Source: CAJXVY01 sp031580995
GTDB taxonomy: Bacteria; Actinomycetota; Actinomycetes; Actinomycetales; Microbacteriaceae
DNA: 64,000 bases
Assembly (NCBI GenBank): GCA_031580995.1
Contig: JAVLCC010000003.1
Span: forward strand, 60,316-124,315
Direction of reading: 5' to 3'
Below, in pieces: positions 52,390 to 60,850 of the stretch. The position numbers and the translations under genes were made by a program. The notes below the pieces were generated by a model. That model was not told where the DNA came from, searched no databases, and saw nothing but the letters and a program-made list of their open reading frames with translations. How positions within the stretch are numbered: the first letter of the stretch is position 1; each line of letters opens with the position of its first letter.

Positions 52390-52444
52390 CCCCAAAAACA
52401 GCTATAAGTCATCTTATTTTTTCCATCTTTCAGTTGTTTTGGGG
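52390..52444. repeat. long imperfect inverted repeat before the acyl-CoA synthetase gene
   Basis: Arms 52390-52403 and 52432-52444 (CCCCAAAA...TTTTGGGG, then further pairs after a one-base bulge) with a 28-nt centre. The right arm touches the candidate -10 at 52446. It may be an operator or an RNA structure. Confidence 0.4.
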
Positions 52445-52445
52445 T

Positions 52446-52451
52446 TACAGT
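52446..52451 (+). promoter_or_regulatory. candidate -10 box for the acyl-CoA synthetase gene
   Basis: TACAGT, 27 nt before ATG 52479, leaves a short leader with the AAGGAG ribosome-binding site at 52468-52473. Confidence 0.4.
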
Positions 52452-52478
52452 AGAAAAAATTCATATCAAGGAGCCTCA

Positions 52479-54269
52479 ATGAAGATCTTCTCCGAACCGC
52501 TGTCGGCAGAGACAGACCCAAATGCCAATGTCACGGATTTCCTGGAACGGATAGCAAGAGAGCATCCAGAGCATCCTTTGTTTTCAATTCAAAAAGGTGA
52601 TCAGTGGGAGGGATTATCTGCCAAAGATTTCCAGGAAGAGGTAAAGGCTATAGCCAAAGGGCTGATTGGCCTGGGTCTGAAAGCAGGTGACAAACTCGGA
52701 CTCTTATCCAGAACCAGATACGAGTGGACACTTTTGGATTTCGCAATGATGTATGCCGGGGTGATATCGGTTCCAATCTATGAATCTTCATCCTCTGAGC
52801 AGATCAAGTGGGTTTTGAGTGACAGCGAATCAGTCGGTTGCTTTTTTGAATCTAAAGAGCACCTTGCAAGTTTTGAATCAGTCAAAAGCGGGCTCAAAAA
52901 TGTTGTTCACACCTGGGTGATTGACAACGGTGAGTTGGAATCACTCAAAAAAGAAGGTGAATCAGTTACCGATGAGGTTCTGGAGCAAAGACGCTCTGAA
53001 GCCAACGGGGATGACCTAATCACAATTATTTACACAAGTGGCACAACCGGGAACCCAAAGGGCTGCGAACTGTTGCACGGTGGATTTGTCGCCCTTTGTG
53101 ATAACGGTGCAGCTGAACTTCCCTACATAATCAACAAAGAAAGCTCCACACTGTTGTTTCTGCCACTCGCCCACGTTTTGGCAAGATTTGTATCCATTCT
53201 CTGCGTCTCTGGCGGAATGACAGCAGGACACCTTCCTGATACCAAAAATGTGGCAGCTGGACTTGCAAGTTTCAAGCCAACATTCCTGCTTGCGGTTCCA
53301 AGGGTTTTTGAAAAGGTTTATAACGGAGCGCAACTTAGGGCGGAAACTGCAGGCAGAGGAAAGATTTTCAATAAAGCCGCAGAAACTGCAATTGAATACT
53401 CCGAGGCTTTGCAGTCCAAATCTGGTCCCTCGCCCCTGTTGAAACTGAGGCACAAACTGTTTGACAGGTTGGTCTATGGAAAGCTTCGAGATGCGATGGG
53501 TGGACGAGTTGGTTACGCAATCAGCGGAGGTGCTCCACTGGGTGCGAGATTGGGGCACTTCTATCGAGGAATTGGCTTGGTGGTGCTGGAGGGTTACGGC
53601 CTAACAGAGACCTACGCCCCGACAACCCTTGGGCGCGGACATAAGCTGAAAATTGGAAAAGTTGGTTATCCGCTCCCCGGAACATCGACTGCAATCGCCG
53701 ATGATGGCGAGGTATTACTAAAGGGTTATAACGTTTTCCGTGGCTATTGGAAAAACGAAAAGGCTACAAAAGAAGCTTTGGAAGATGGCTGGTTCCACAC
53801 AGGCGACATCGGCGAGCTAGATGAAGACGGATTTCTATCTATCACCGGTAGAAAAAAGGAAATCTTGGTTACCGCGGGTGGTAAAAACGTTGCACCAGCA
53901 GCATTAGAAGACCCACTGAGAGCTCATCCGCTGATCGGACAGGTGGTTGTAATAGGCGATAAACAACCATTTGTCTCAGCACTTATCTCGCTTGATCCAG
54001 AAATGCTTCCAGTTTGGACGAAGGGAAATGGAATCGAATCAGCAGAAACTATTAATCAGGCAATTTCCAACCCCAAGATAATCGAGGCCATTCAAGCCAA
54101 GATTGACCAGGTTAATAAGAAATTCTCCTCTGCTGAGCAGATCAAGAAATTTGCCTTCATAGCGTCCGAGCTAACAGAGGAAAGCGGACACATGACACCT
54201 TCTCTGAAAGTGAAAAGAGAGCGAGTTTTGGCTGACTTTGAAGAGCAGGTAACAGAAATTTATGGCTAG
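52479..54269 (+). CDS. long-chain acyl-CoA synthetase, FadD15-like
   Basis: AMP-forming acyl-CoA synthetase of 596 aa that activates long-chain fatty acids. The P-loop-like IIYTSGTTGNPKGCELLHG is near 182-200, GYGLTETYAPTT near 369-380, the adenylate motif GWFHTGDIGELDEDGFLSI near 434-452 and the catalytic-Lys linker near the C-terminus. ATG 52479 follows AAGGAG; the open frame extends upstream to 52341 into the ROK gene without a ribosome-binding site. The stop overlaps that of def by 4 bp (CTAG). Together with the PlsC-type enzyme it feeds lipid synthesis or turnover. Confidence 0.9.
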   Translation: MKIFSEPLSAETDPNANVTDFLERIAREHPEHPLFSIQKGDQWEGLSAKDFQEEVKAIAKGLIGLGLKAGDKLGLLSRTRYEWTLLDFAMMYAGVISVPIYESSSSEQIKWVLSDSESVGCFFESKEHLASFESVKSGLKNVVHTWVIDNGELESLKKEGESVTDEVLEQRRSEANGDDLITIIYTSGTTGNPKGCELLHGGFVALCDNGAAELPYIINKESSTLLFLPLAHVLARFVSILCVSGGMTAGHLPDTKNVAAGLASFKPTFLLAVPRVFEKVYNGAQLRAETAGRGKIFNKAAETAIEYSEALQSKSGPSPLLKLRHKLFDRLVYGKLRDAMGGRVGYAISGGAPLGARLGHFYRGIGLVVLEGYGLTETYAPTTLGRGHKLKIGKVGYPLPGTSTAIADDGEVLLKGYNVFRGYWKNEKATKEALEDGWFHTGDIGELDEDGFLSITGRKKEILVTAGGKNVAPAALEDPLRAHPLIGQVVVIGDKQPFVSALISLDPEMLPVWTKGNGIESAETINQAISNPKIIEAIQAKIDQVNKKFSSAEQIKKFAFIASELTEESGHMTPSLKVKRERVLADFEEQVTEIYG

Positions 54270-54757
54270 AGGAACCAGTCTGAGTTTCTAATCTCACTCA
54301 TGGCGGTCTTTTTGGATTCTTTATCCAGCCGGTCTATGTATAAAACACCGTCCAGGTGATCACATTCGTGCTGAAAAACTTGTGCCAGTAAGCCCTCTGC
54401 TTGAATTGCTATCTCGCTTCCGTCCAATTGAGACCCTTTGACGCCCACAGAGGTTGACCTCAAAACCGTTTTCCATAAACCAGGAACGCTGAGACAGCCC
54501 TCTTCCATCAATTCGGTTTCTTCGGAGAAATCAGTAATTACTGGATTTATCAGATACCCAAGCTCTCCATCAACGCGATAGCTGAAAACTCGCAAGTCGA
54601 CTCCAATTTGATTGGCGGCGACTCCTGCTCGGCCAGGAATGCTGCAAGTATCTAATAAGTCTTCCACCAGTTGATTGACGCTTTCCAGCTCAACAACTTC
54701 TCTGCAGCTGGTTTTCAAAACCGGATCACCGAATATGCGAATTTCTCTTTCGCTCAC
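54266..54757 (-). CDS. def: peptide deformylase
   Basis: Removes the N-formyl group from nascent proteins, 163 aa. Motif 1 reads GRAGVAANQIG (about 41-51; usual GxGLAAxQ), motif 2 EEGCLSVPG (about 86-94) with the metal Cys, and motif 3 QHECDHLDG (about 128-136) with the HExxH-type metal His and catalytic Glu. Motif 1 is slightly off consensus (Arg-Ala before Gly-Val), but both metal motifs are intact, so the enzyme should be active. GTG 54757 overlaps the stop of the MinD-like gene by 4 bp. Confidence 0.94.
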   Translation of the reverse strand: MSEREIRIFGDPVLKTSCREVVELESVNQLVEDLLDTCSIPGRAGVAANQIGVDLRVFSYRVDGELGYLINPVITDFSEETELMEEGCLSVPGLWKTVLRSTSVGVKGSQLDGSEIAIQAEGLLAQVFQHECDHLDGVLYIDRLDKESKKTAMSEIRNSDWFL

Positions 54758-55848
54758 ACCAATCCATCCGCCACTAGAGCAGCCAACTCCCTCGCTGCTT
54801 TTTGAGTGGAGGGGTGCAATCTATCAAAAGTAATCTCAGAGCCAGCGGCCAACTTGGGGTCATAGGGAATCCGAACAACTGCGCGGGCACGAGTTCGGAA
54901 GTGAGATTCAATCTCGTCTAGTTTCACCAACTCAGTTCCAAAAGTGGCAGTGTTCAGAGCGACAACCGAATTTTTGGCCACGTCTCCATAACCATTTGCC
55001 TCCAGCCAGGTCAAGGTTTCACTTGCAAGTCTTGCCTCATCAACGCTTCCCCCACTGACAATCACTAATCCATCCGCTCTTTGCAAAACAGCCTGCATAA
55101 CGCTATGAACTATGCCTGTTCCGCAATCTGTCAGCACAACCGAGTAATACCTTCTGGTTACATCTGCAACAACGTTGTAATCACCATCATCAAAAGCCTG
55201 TGAAATTAGTGGGTCGGTGTCACTTGCTAAAACATCAAGCCTGGTTTTGTCTCTGGAGACCAGCTCGCTAAAGGCTGTGAAGCTTGTTATTGAGCTTGCT
55301 TTGATAACAACGTCTCGAACTGTTTTCGAGGTTCCCCGTTTTACTCGCTCAGCCAAAGTTCCTCTATCGGGATTTGCATCCAGTGCAACAACTCGGTCCT
55401 CTCTGACCTGTGCCATCGCCATCCCAATCAGCGTTGTGATGGTTGTCTTACCAACGCCACCTTTGCGAGTCAGGACCGGAACAAACTTGGCCTCATTGCC
55501 GAATCTTGCGCCAATTCTTGCGTCAACTTCTTTACGTTGGCGGATTTTCTTTGAATCTCCGAGATTTATTAATCCAAAGCTAATCCGATAAAACAGCAGT
55601 TGCCAAAAACCCTCTGGCCGAGTTTTGTCTCGGGCTTTATCGTCCAGCAACCTGTCTGCGGTGAGCATCGCCGCTGGTTCAGGGTCTGCAAATAAATCGC
55701 TCTCAACACTCTCGGTTGCTTCTAGGTCGACGCTTTCAAATTCATCTTGACCCATTGCGAATTGTGCTGTCTGCGGATCAAGTTCCAAATCCTCAAACTC
55801 AGCATCACCGCCGACTGAATAGTCCTCTTCTTCAGGTTTCTTTTTCAA
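54754..55848 (-). CDS. MinD/ParA-like ATPase with an acidic N-terminal extension
   Basis: P-loop ATPase of 364 aa. About residues 1-60 are very acidic (Glu/Asp-rich) and likely disordered. A middle segment (about 65-125) contains G-F-W-Q-L-L-F-Y-R-I-S. The deviant Walker A KGGVGKTT is near 130-137, and the Walker A' Asp lies in A-L-D-A-N-P-D-R-G-T near 156. The layout resembles the EspI and MinD-like proteins of actinobacterial type VII secretion loci, but no ESX genes are here. TTG 55848 follows AGAGGA. It is coupled to def and lies 8 bp after pyc. Its role is unknown. Confidence 0.7.
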   Translation of the reverse strand: MKKKPEEEDYSVGGDAEFEDLELDPQTAQFAMGQDEFESVDLEATESVESDLFADPEPAAMLTADRLLDDKARDKTRPEGFWQLLFYRISFGLINLGDSKKIRQRKEVDARIGARFGNEAKFVPVLTRKGGVGKTTITTLIGMAMAQVREDRVVALDANPDRGTLAERVKRGTSKTVRDVVIKASSITSFTAFSELVSRDKTRLDVLASDTDPLISQAFDDGDYNVVADVTRRYYSVVLTDCGTGIVHSVMQAVLQRADGLVIVSGGSVDEARLASETLTWLEANGYGDVAKNSVVALNTATFGTELVKLDEIESHFRTRARAVVRIPYDPKLAAGSEITFDRLHPSTQKAARELAALVADGLV

Positions 55849-55856
55849 TCATTCCT

Positions 55857-58800
55857 CTATTCGATAACCGCAATCAAATCCCCAGACTCAACTGGCTGAG
55901 AACCTATGATCCCCAACCTCTTCACTGTTCCAGAAACTGGTGCTGCGATGCTAGCTTCCATCTTCATTGCTTCAATGCTTGCTATTGGTTCTCCGCGCTC
56001 AACTTTATCGCCTACCTCGACTCTGGGGGTAACAACTCCACTAAACGGAGCGGAGGCGTGGCCGGGGTTTTTAGGATCTGCCTTCTCAGCATCGACTGTT
56101 TGCACCTCAATCGAATAATCCCGAACGGTGACTGGCCTTAGCTGACCATTTAATTTGGTCATCACCGTTCGATAGCCTCGTGAATCGGCCTCACCAATTG
56201 CCTCCAGCCCAACATATAAATCCAAGCCTTTGCCCAGGGTTACCACATGCTCAGTTTCTGCCTGCAATCCATACAGGTAATCAACGGTTGCCATGTTTGA
56301 GAGATCCCCGTAAGCCTCTCTGACTCTTTCAAATTCCTCAGTTGGTTTTTCAAACAGCAGTCGATTCAAGGTCATCTGAACCAGGCTCGAATCAGCACTG
56401 TTCAGGTTCTGCTGATCTTCATCTGAGATTTCCACAAAAGTGTCTTTTCTGACCCTGCCCTTTAGCACCTTGGTTCTGAATGGCTCGGGCCAGCCCCCTG
56501 CCGGGGTTCCCAACTCACCATGCAAAAATCCAATTACCGAATCAGGGATGTCGTATTTATCTGGATTTGCTTGAAAATCCTCAGGGTCGGCATCAACCGC
56601 AACCAGGTGCAAAGCCAGATCTCCCACAACTTTGCTGGAGGGGGTAACTTTTGTTGGCCTTCCAAGCATTTTGTTGGCAGCTGCATACATATCCTCAACC
56701 AGTTCAAACCTGTCCGCTAAGCCCAATGCAAGTGCTTGCTGTCTCAAATTGGATAACTGTCCACCCGGTATCTCGTGGGTGTAAACACGACCTGTTGGTC
56801 CAGCCAAGCCAGATTCAAAAGGCTTATAAATTCCACGGACGCTTTCCCAGTAGGGTTCAAAATCGGTGATCCGCTCTAATTCGATTCCAGTGTCACGTTC
56901 GGTGTGAGCCAGGGCTGCAACCAATGCACTGGCGGATGGCTGCGAGGTTGTTCCAGCCATCGGCGCACTGGCCACGTCAACTGCATCAACACCCGCCTCA
57001 CTGGCCGCCAAAAGCGTTGCTAGCTGACCGCCGGCCGTGTCGTGGGTGTGTAGGTGAACAGGTAGTTCAAAACGCTCTCTAAGCGCTGTCACTAGTTTTC
57101 TGGCTGCCATTGGTCGCAACAATCCAGCCATGTCTTTAATGGCAAGTATGTGCGCACCTGCCTCAACCATCTGATCCGCTAGTTTCAGATAGTAATCAAG
57201 GGTATAAACCTGCTCTTCAGGATCCAATAAGTCCGCTGTATAAGAGATACCCACTTCGGCAACAGCTCCTGCTTCACGAACGGCCTTGATTGCAGGGGTC
57301 ATCTGAGACACATCATTGAGTGCGTCAAATATTCGAAAGATATCAACACCTGTCTTTGCGGCTTCTTTCACAAACGCATCAGTTACCTCGGTTGGATAAG
57401 GCGTGTAGCCAACTGTGTTTCTTCCCCTGAGCAACATCTGAATGCAGACGTTTGGCATCGCCTCTCGCAACTTAGCCAAACGTTCCCAGGGGTCTTCACC
57501 TAAAAAGCGCAGGGCCACATCATAAGTTGCACCTCCCCAAGCTTCAACACTTAGAAGCTCAGGCAATTGATAGGAAACATAAGGTGCGGCATTTACTAAA
57601 TCCACAGTTCTCACCCGAGTTGCCAAAAGTGACTGATGGGCATCTCTGAAGGTGCTGTCAGTGACAGCTAGTGCTGTTTGCTCTCTTAAGTCTTTGGCGA
57701 ATTGTTCTGGGCCGACTTTCAATAGGTGATCTCTGGAACCCAGCGGTCTTTCGGCCTCTTCAAATTTTGGAAGCTTAGTCACAGGTTCAGCGACATTGGG
57801 TCTTTCACCATTTGGCTTATTGACTGTTACCCCTGCAAGCCACTGCAAAATCTTGCTTCCTCGGTCTCTACTTGGCTTGGCCTGGAAAAGCTCTGGTCGA
57901 GTGTCAATGAAGTGGGTGTTTAAATCTCCCGCTTCAAATGCCGGGTCTTCCATGATTGATTGCAAGAAATAGACATTGGTGGCAACTCCGCGGATTCTAA
58001 ACTCGGCCAGAGCCCTCCTGGAGCGAGTTACCGCCTGCTCAAAGTCTCTTCCTCTGGCAATTAGCTTCACAAGCATCGAATCAAAGTGGGGGGAAATCTC
58101 AGCGCCGGTGGTGACTGTTCCACCGTCCAACCTGATTCCAGCTCCACCGGGAGAACGATAGGTGGTTATCTTTCCGGTATCCGGTCGGAAATTACTGCTT
58201 GGATCTTCTGTGGTGATTCGACACTGAATTGCAAACCCACTGGGTTTTATATCCTGCTGCCTTAGTCCGATTTGCTCCAAGCTCTCGCCTGCGGCAATCC
58301 GAAGTTGAGATTGAACCAAATCAACATTTGTAACCTCTTCAGTGATGGTGTGCTCAACCTGAATCCTTGGATTCATTTCAATGAATACATGTTCTCCGGT
58401 GTTTGGTCCATCGGTTTCAATCAAAAACTCGACGGTTCCGGCGTTCACGTAACCTATTTCCTTTGCAAAATTCACAGCATCCACAAAAAGCTGTTGCCTC
58501 AGCTCGTCATCAAGATTGGGAGCAGGAGCTATCTCTACAACTTTTTGATTTCTACGCTGGATTGAGCAATCGCGTTCATGAAGGTGCAAAACTCCCCCGT
58601 GCGAATCTGCCAAGATTTGCACCTCGATGTGCCTGGGTCTAATCACCGCCTGCTCTAGAAAAACCCTTGGGTCTCCAAAAGCGCTCTCAGCCTCGCGCAT
58701 TGACTGCTCCAGGCCTTCTTCTAACTCTTGTTTGCTATCCACTCTTCGCATACCGCGACCGCCGCCACCGGCCACAGCTTTAACAAAAAGTGGGAAGCTG

Positions 58801-59252
58801 ATTTCATCCGCCTGCTTCAAAAGCTTGTTTTTATCGGAGCTACTCTCAGTGGATTTCAAAACCGGGACATTTGCCCTGATTGCAGCCTGCTTGGCATTGA
58901 CCTTGTCACCAGCCAACTCCAAAATCTCCGATTTCGGACCAACAAAGACGATTCCGTTAGCCGCTGCCTTTTCGGCTAGGTCTGGGTTTTCACTCAGAAA
59001 TCCATAGCCTGGATAGATAGCATCCGCACCACTTTCTTTGGCAACCCGAATTATTTCGTCAACATCTAAATAAGCCTTCACCGGTGAGCCGTCTGAATAG
59101 ATCTCATAGGCCTCGTCAGCTTTTAGTCTGTGCACCGAATAGCGATCCTCGAATGGGAACACCGCAACCGTCTTAGCCCCAACCTCATAGGCCGCTCGAA
59201 AGGCACGGACGGCAATTTCGCCTCGGTTAGCCACCAGAATTTTTTTGAACAT
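55857..59252 (-). CDS. pyc: pyruvate carboxylase
   Basis: Biotin enzyme converting pyruvate and bicarbonate to oxaloacetate, 1131 aa as one chain. The biotin carboxylase domain (about 1-450) has the ATP loop KAVAGGGGRGMRRVD near 160-174 and E-M-N-P-R-I-Q-V-E-H near 290-299. The carboxyltransferase domain (about 520-800) begins with TDSTFRDAHQSLLATRVRT and includes metal His residues in H-L-H-T-H-D-T-A-G. The PYC/OADA domain follows, and the biotinyl domain ends the protein with EAMKME, biotinyl Lys near residue 1097. ATG 59252 is preceded by GAGGG and, 8 nt upstream, TACTGT. It replenishes the TCA cycle. Confidence 0.97.
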   Translation of the reverse strand: MFKKILVANRGEIAVRAFRAAYEVGAKTVAVFPFEDRYSVHRLKADEAYEIYSDGSPVKAYLDVDEIIRVAKESGADAIYPGYGFLSENPDLAEKAAANGIVFVGPKSEILELAGDKVNAKQAAIRANVPVLKSTESSSDKNKLLKQADEISFPLFVKAVAGGGGRGMRRVDSKQELEEGLEQSMREAESAFGDPRVFLEQAVIRPRHIEVQILADSHGGVLHLHERDCSIQRRNQKVVEIAPAPNLDDELRQQLFVDAVNFAKEIGYVNAGTVEFLIETDGPNTGEHVFIEMNPRIQVEHTITEEVTNVDLVQSQLRIAAGESLEQIGLRQQDIKPSGFAIQCRITTEDPSSNFRPDTGKITTYRSPGGAGIRLDGGTVTTGAEISPHFDSMLVKLIARGRDFEQAVTRSRRALAEFRIRGVATNVYFLQSIMEDPAFEAGDLNTHFIDTRPELFQAKPSRDRGSKILQWLAGVTVNKPNGERPNVAEPVTKLPKFEEAERPLGSRDHLLKVGPEQFAKDLREQTALAVTDSTFRDAHQSLLATRVRTVDLVNAAPYVSYQLPELLSVEAWGGATYDVALRFLGEDPWERLAKLREAMPNVCIQMLLRGRNTVGYTPYPTEVTDAFVKEAAKTGVDIFRIFDALNDVSQMTPAIKAVREAGAVAEVGISYTADLLDPEEQVYTLDYYLKLADQMVEAGAHILAIKDMAGLLRPMAARKLVTALRERFELPVHLHTHDTAGGQLATLLAASEAGVDAVDVASAPMAGTTSQPSASALVAALAHTERDTGIELERITDFEPYWESVRGIYKPFESGLAGPTGRVYTHEIPGGQLSNLRQQALALGLADRFELVEDMYAAANKMLGRPTKVTPSSKVVGDLALHLVAVDADPEDFQANPDKYDIPDSVIGFLHGELGTPAGGWPEPFRTKVLKGRVRKDTFVEISDEDQQNLNSADSSLVQMTLNRLLFEKPTEEFERVREAYGDLSNMATVDYLYGLQAETEHVVTLGKGLDLYVGLEAIGEADSRGYRTVMTKLNGQLRPVTVRDYSIEVQTVDAEKADPKNPGHASAPFSGVVTPRVEVGDKVERGEPIASIEAMKMEASIAAPVSGTVKRLGIIGSQPVESGDLIAVIE

Positions 59253-59260
59253 CAACCCTC

Positions 59261-59270
59261 ACAGTACTGT
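59261..59270. promoter_or_regulatory. ACAGTACTGT palindrome and -10 upstream of pyc
   Basis: A perfect 10-bp palindrome whose half TACTGT (- strand, 59266-59261) fits a -10 box, 8 nt before the pyc ATG. It lies in the 58-bp divergent gap with parA. Confidence 0.35.
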
Positions 59271-59298
59271 CAGTCACCGCTTATGACTAAAAAAAGGG

Positions 59299-59304
59299 TA
59301 GCCT
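59299..59304 (+). promoter_or_regulatory. -10 box for leaderless parA transcript
   Basis: TAGCCT ends 6 nt before GTG 59311, with no Shine-Dalgarno between. Confidence 0.5.
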
Positions 59305-59310
59305 ATCGGC

Positions 59311-60261
59311 GTGCAAGTTCTCAGCGTAAGTTCACTGAAAGGTGGGGTTGGAAAAACCACTATTGCGCTTGGAATTGCCTCAGCAGCCTTGGATAAGGGT
59401 ATGAACACCTTGTTTGTTGACCTAGATCCACAATGTGATGCAACAACTGGATTGGCTGCAACAAATGATTTTTCTGAGTCTTGTGCAGATGTTTTACTCT
59501 CCCCCAAGCCTTCAGTGGTTCAAAAAGCGATAGTTGAAGCGAAATGGCAGGAAGGGCATCAAAGCAAAATTCACGTGATGGTTGGATCAACTAGATCATT
59601 GATGGTGGATAATCCGCAGCCCACACTTGGCGAATTATGGAGGTTGGAACAAGCTCTGAGTGTTGTTGAAGATGATTACGACTTAGTGGTCATTGACACC
59701 CCGCCATCGCTGAATGCGCTGACAAGAACTGCTTGGGTTGCCTCAGACAGAGTTTTGGTTGTTAGTGAACCAAGTTTTTTTAGTGTTGTCGCAGCTGACA
59801 GAGCAAGAAAAGCCATAAATGAGATTTCCAGCAAACTATCGCCTCGGCTCGCATTGCACGGTGTTGTTGTGAATAGACTCCGCGAAAGCTCAGATGAGCA
59901 TAATTTCAGACTCAGCGAGCTTCGAGAGATGTTTGCGGAAAAGCTCGTTTATCCGCATTTTTCTGAGCGCACCACACTTCAGCAATCCACTGGTGCCGCC
60001 ACCCCGATTCACTCATGGCCAAGTGAGGCTGGGATGGACATAGCGAGGTCCTTTGATTCAATTCTTTCCAGTGTGTTATCGGACATGAAATCAACCCCGC
60101 AGGTAAGAAGAACAAGGTCATCAAACCCGATTGAACGAGCCATTAGAGGAACCACCAAAGAGGCTCTTGGCGAGCTCACGGGAACGATAGATATTGTTCA
60201 AGAGAAATCTGGTCTAAGCGCTTCAAAGATCAAGCGCAGGGGAAGACGAGCGAAGTCCTAG
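59311..60261 (+). CDS. orphan ParA-family ATPase
   Basis: ParA-type ATPase of 316 aa. The deviant Walker A SLKGGVGKTT is at about residues 8-17, the Walker A' region F-V-D-L-D-P-Q-C-D-A-T-T near 36-47 and Walker B D-L-V-V-I-D-T-P-P-S near 125-134. The last 55 residues are rich in Arg and Lys, suggesting non-specific DNA binding. There is no ParB, parS cluster or replication origin gene nearby (no dnaA, rnpA, gidB), so this is not the chromosomal parA. Orphan ParA proteins position plasmids, organelles or the divisome (for example PldP of Corynebacterium). The stop overlaps the merR gene's stop by 4 bp (CTAG). Confidence 0.75.
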   Translation: MQVLSVSSLKGGVGKTTIALGIASAALDKGMNTLFVDLDPQCDATTGLAATNDFSESCADVLLSPKPSVVQKAIVEAKWQEGHQSKIHVMVGSTRSLMVDNPQPTLGELWRLEQALSVVEDDYDLVVIDTPPSLNALTRTAWVASDRVLVVSEPSFFSVVAADRARKAINEISSKLSPRLALHGVVVNRLRESSDEHNFRLSELREMFAEKLVYPHFSERTTLQQSTGAATPIHSWPSEAGMDIARSFDSILSSVLSDMKSTPQVRRTRSSNPIERAIRGTTKEALGELTGTIDIVQEKSGLSASKIKRRGRRAKS

Positions 60262-60770
60262 GCGCTTCTCTGAGCTCTCCTGGCCGCCAATTCATCAACC
60301 GATGTCAATTCCTCTGGGCCAAGCTCGGTCAGTGAGGTTTCAACCTCTCTCAGCACTCTGCCAACGGCAATTCCGAATACTCCCTGACCTTGGCCCAGCA
60401 AATCAATTACTTCATCCTGAGAGGTGCAGAGATAAACACTCGCTCCATCGCTCATGAGGGTAATCTTTGCCAAATCTTCAACTCCGGTGGCTCTTAGTCT
60501 TTCCACGGCGTTTCTGATTTGCTGTAGCGATACACCGGTGTCTAGAAGCCTTTTCACAAGCTTCAGCACCAAAATGTCACGGAATGAATAAAGTCTTTGT
60601 GAACCAGAACCTTGCGCGTCTTGAACTGTTGGCTGGACCAAACCAGTTCTTGCCCAATAATCCAGCTGTCGGTAGGAAATTCCTCCGGCGGCAGCTGCAT
60701 TTGCACCGCGATAGCCCAAGTTGGCATCCTCATCGGGCAGGCCATCTCTAAAAAGCATGTCCTCGCTCAT
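60258..60770 (-). CDS. MerR-family regulator, Rv1830-like
   Basis: MerR-type regulator of 170 aa. The HTH (about residues 25-65) begins with GGISYRQLDYWARTGLVQP, then RLYSFRDILVLKLVKRLLDTG and S-L-Q-Q-I-R-N-A-V-E-R-L. The C-terminal part lacks the Cys pairs of metal-sensing MerR proteins. I use ATG 60770 behind GGGAGG; the frame continues to 60815. Together with the FtsR-like and FHA genes upstream it matches the mycobacterial garA-Rv1828-Rv1829-Rv1830 order, except that the DUF151 gene Rv1829 is missing between the two regulators. Targets unknown. Confidence 0.82.
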   Translation of the reverse strand: MSEDMLFRDGLPDEDANLGYRGANAAAAGGISYRQLDYWARTGLVQPTVQDAQGSGSQRLYSFRDILVLKLVKRLLDTGVSLQQIRNAVERLRATGVEDLAKITLMSDGASVYLCTSQDEVIDLLGQGQGVFGIAVGRVLREVETSLTELGPEELTSVDELAARRAQRSA

Positions 60771-60850
60771 GGCAACCTCCCTTTCCCGAACTTCAATTAT
60801 CACTCCTTCAACCACTGCCTGAAGGTTTGTTTGAACTTCGGCGTGTCGGA

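Noticed and set aside
52341..52478. N-terminal extension of the acyl-CoA synthetase by 46 codons
   Set aside because: It would start inside the divergent ROK gene and has no ribosome-binding site, whereas ATG 52479 has AAGGAG at good spacing.
53016..53558. 180-codon open frame on the - strand
   Set aside because: It lies wholly antisense to the acyl-CoA synthetase gene, whose motifs are intact in this stretch. Its translation has no domain pattern and many Cys, Phe and His residues, typical of an antisense shadow.
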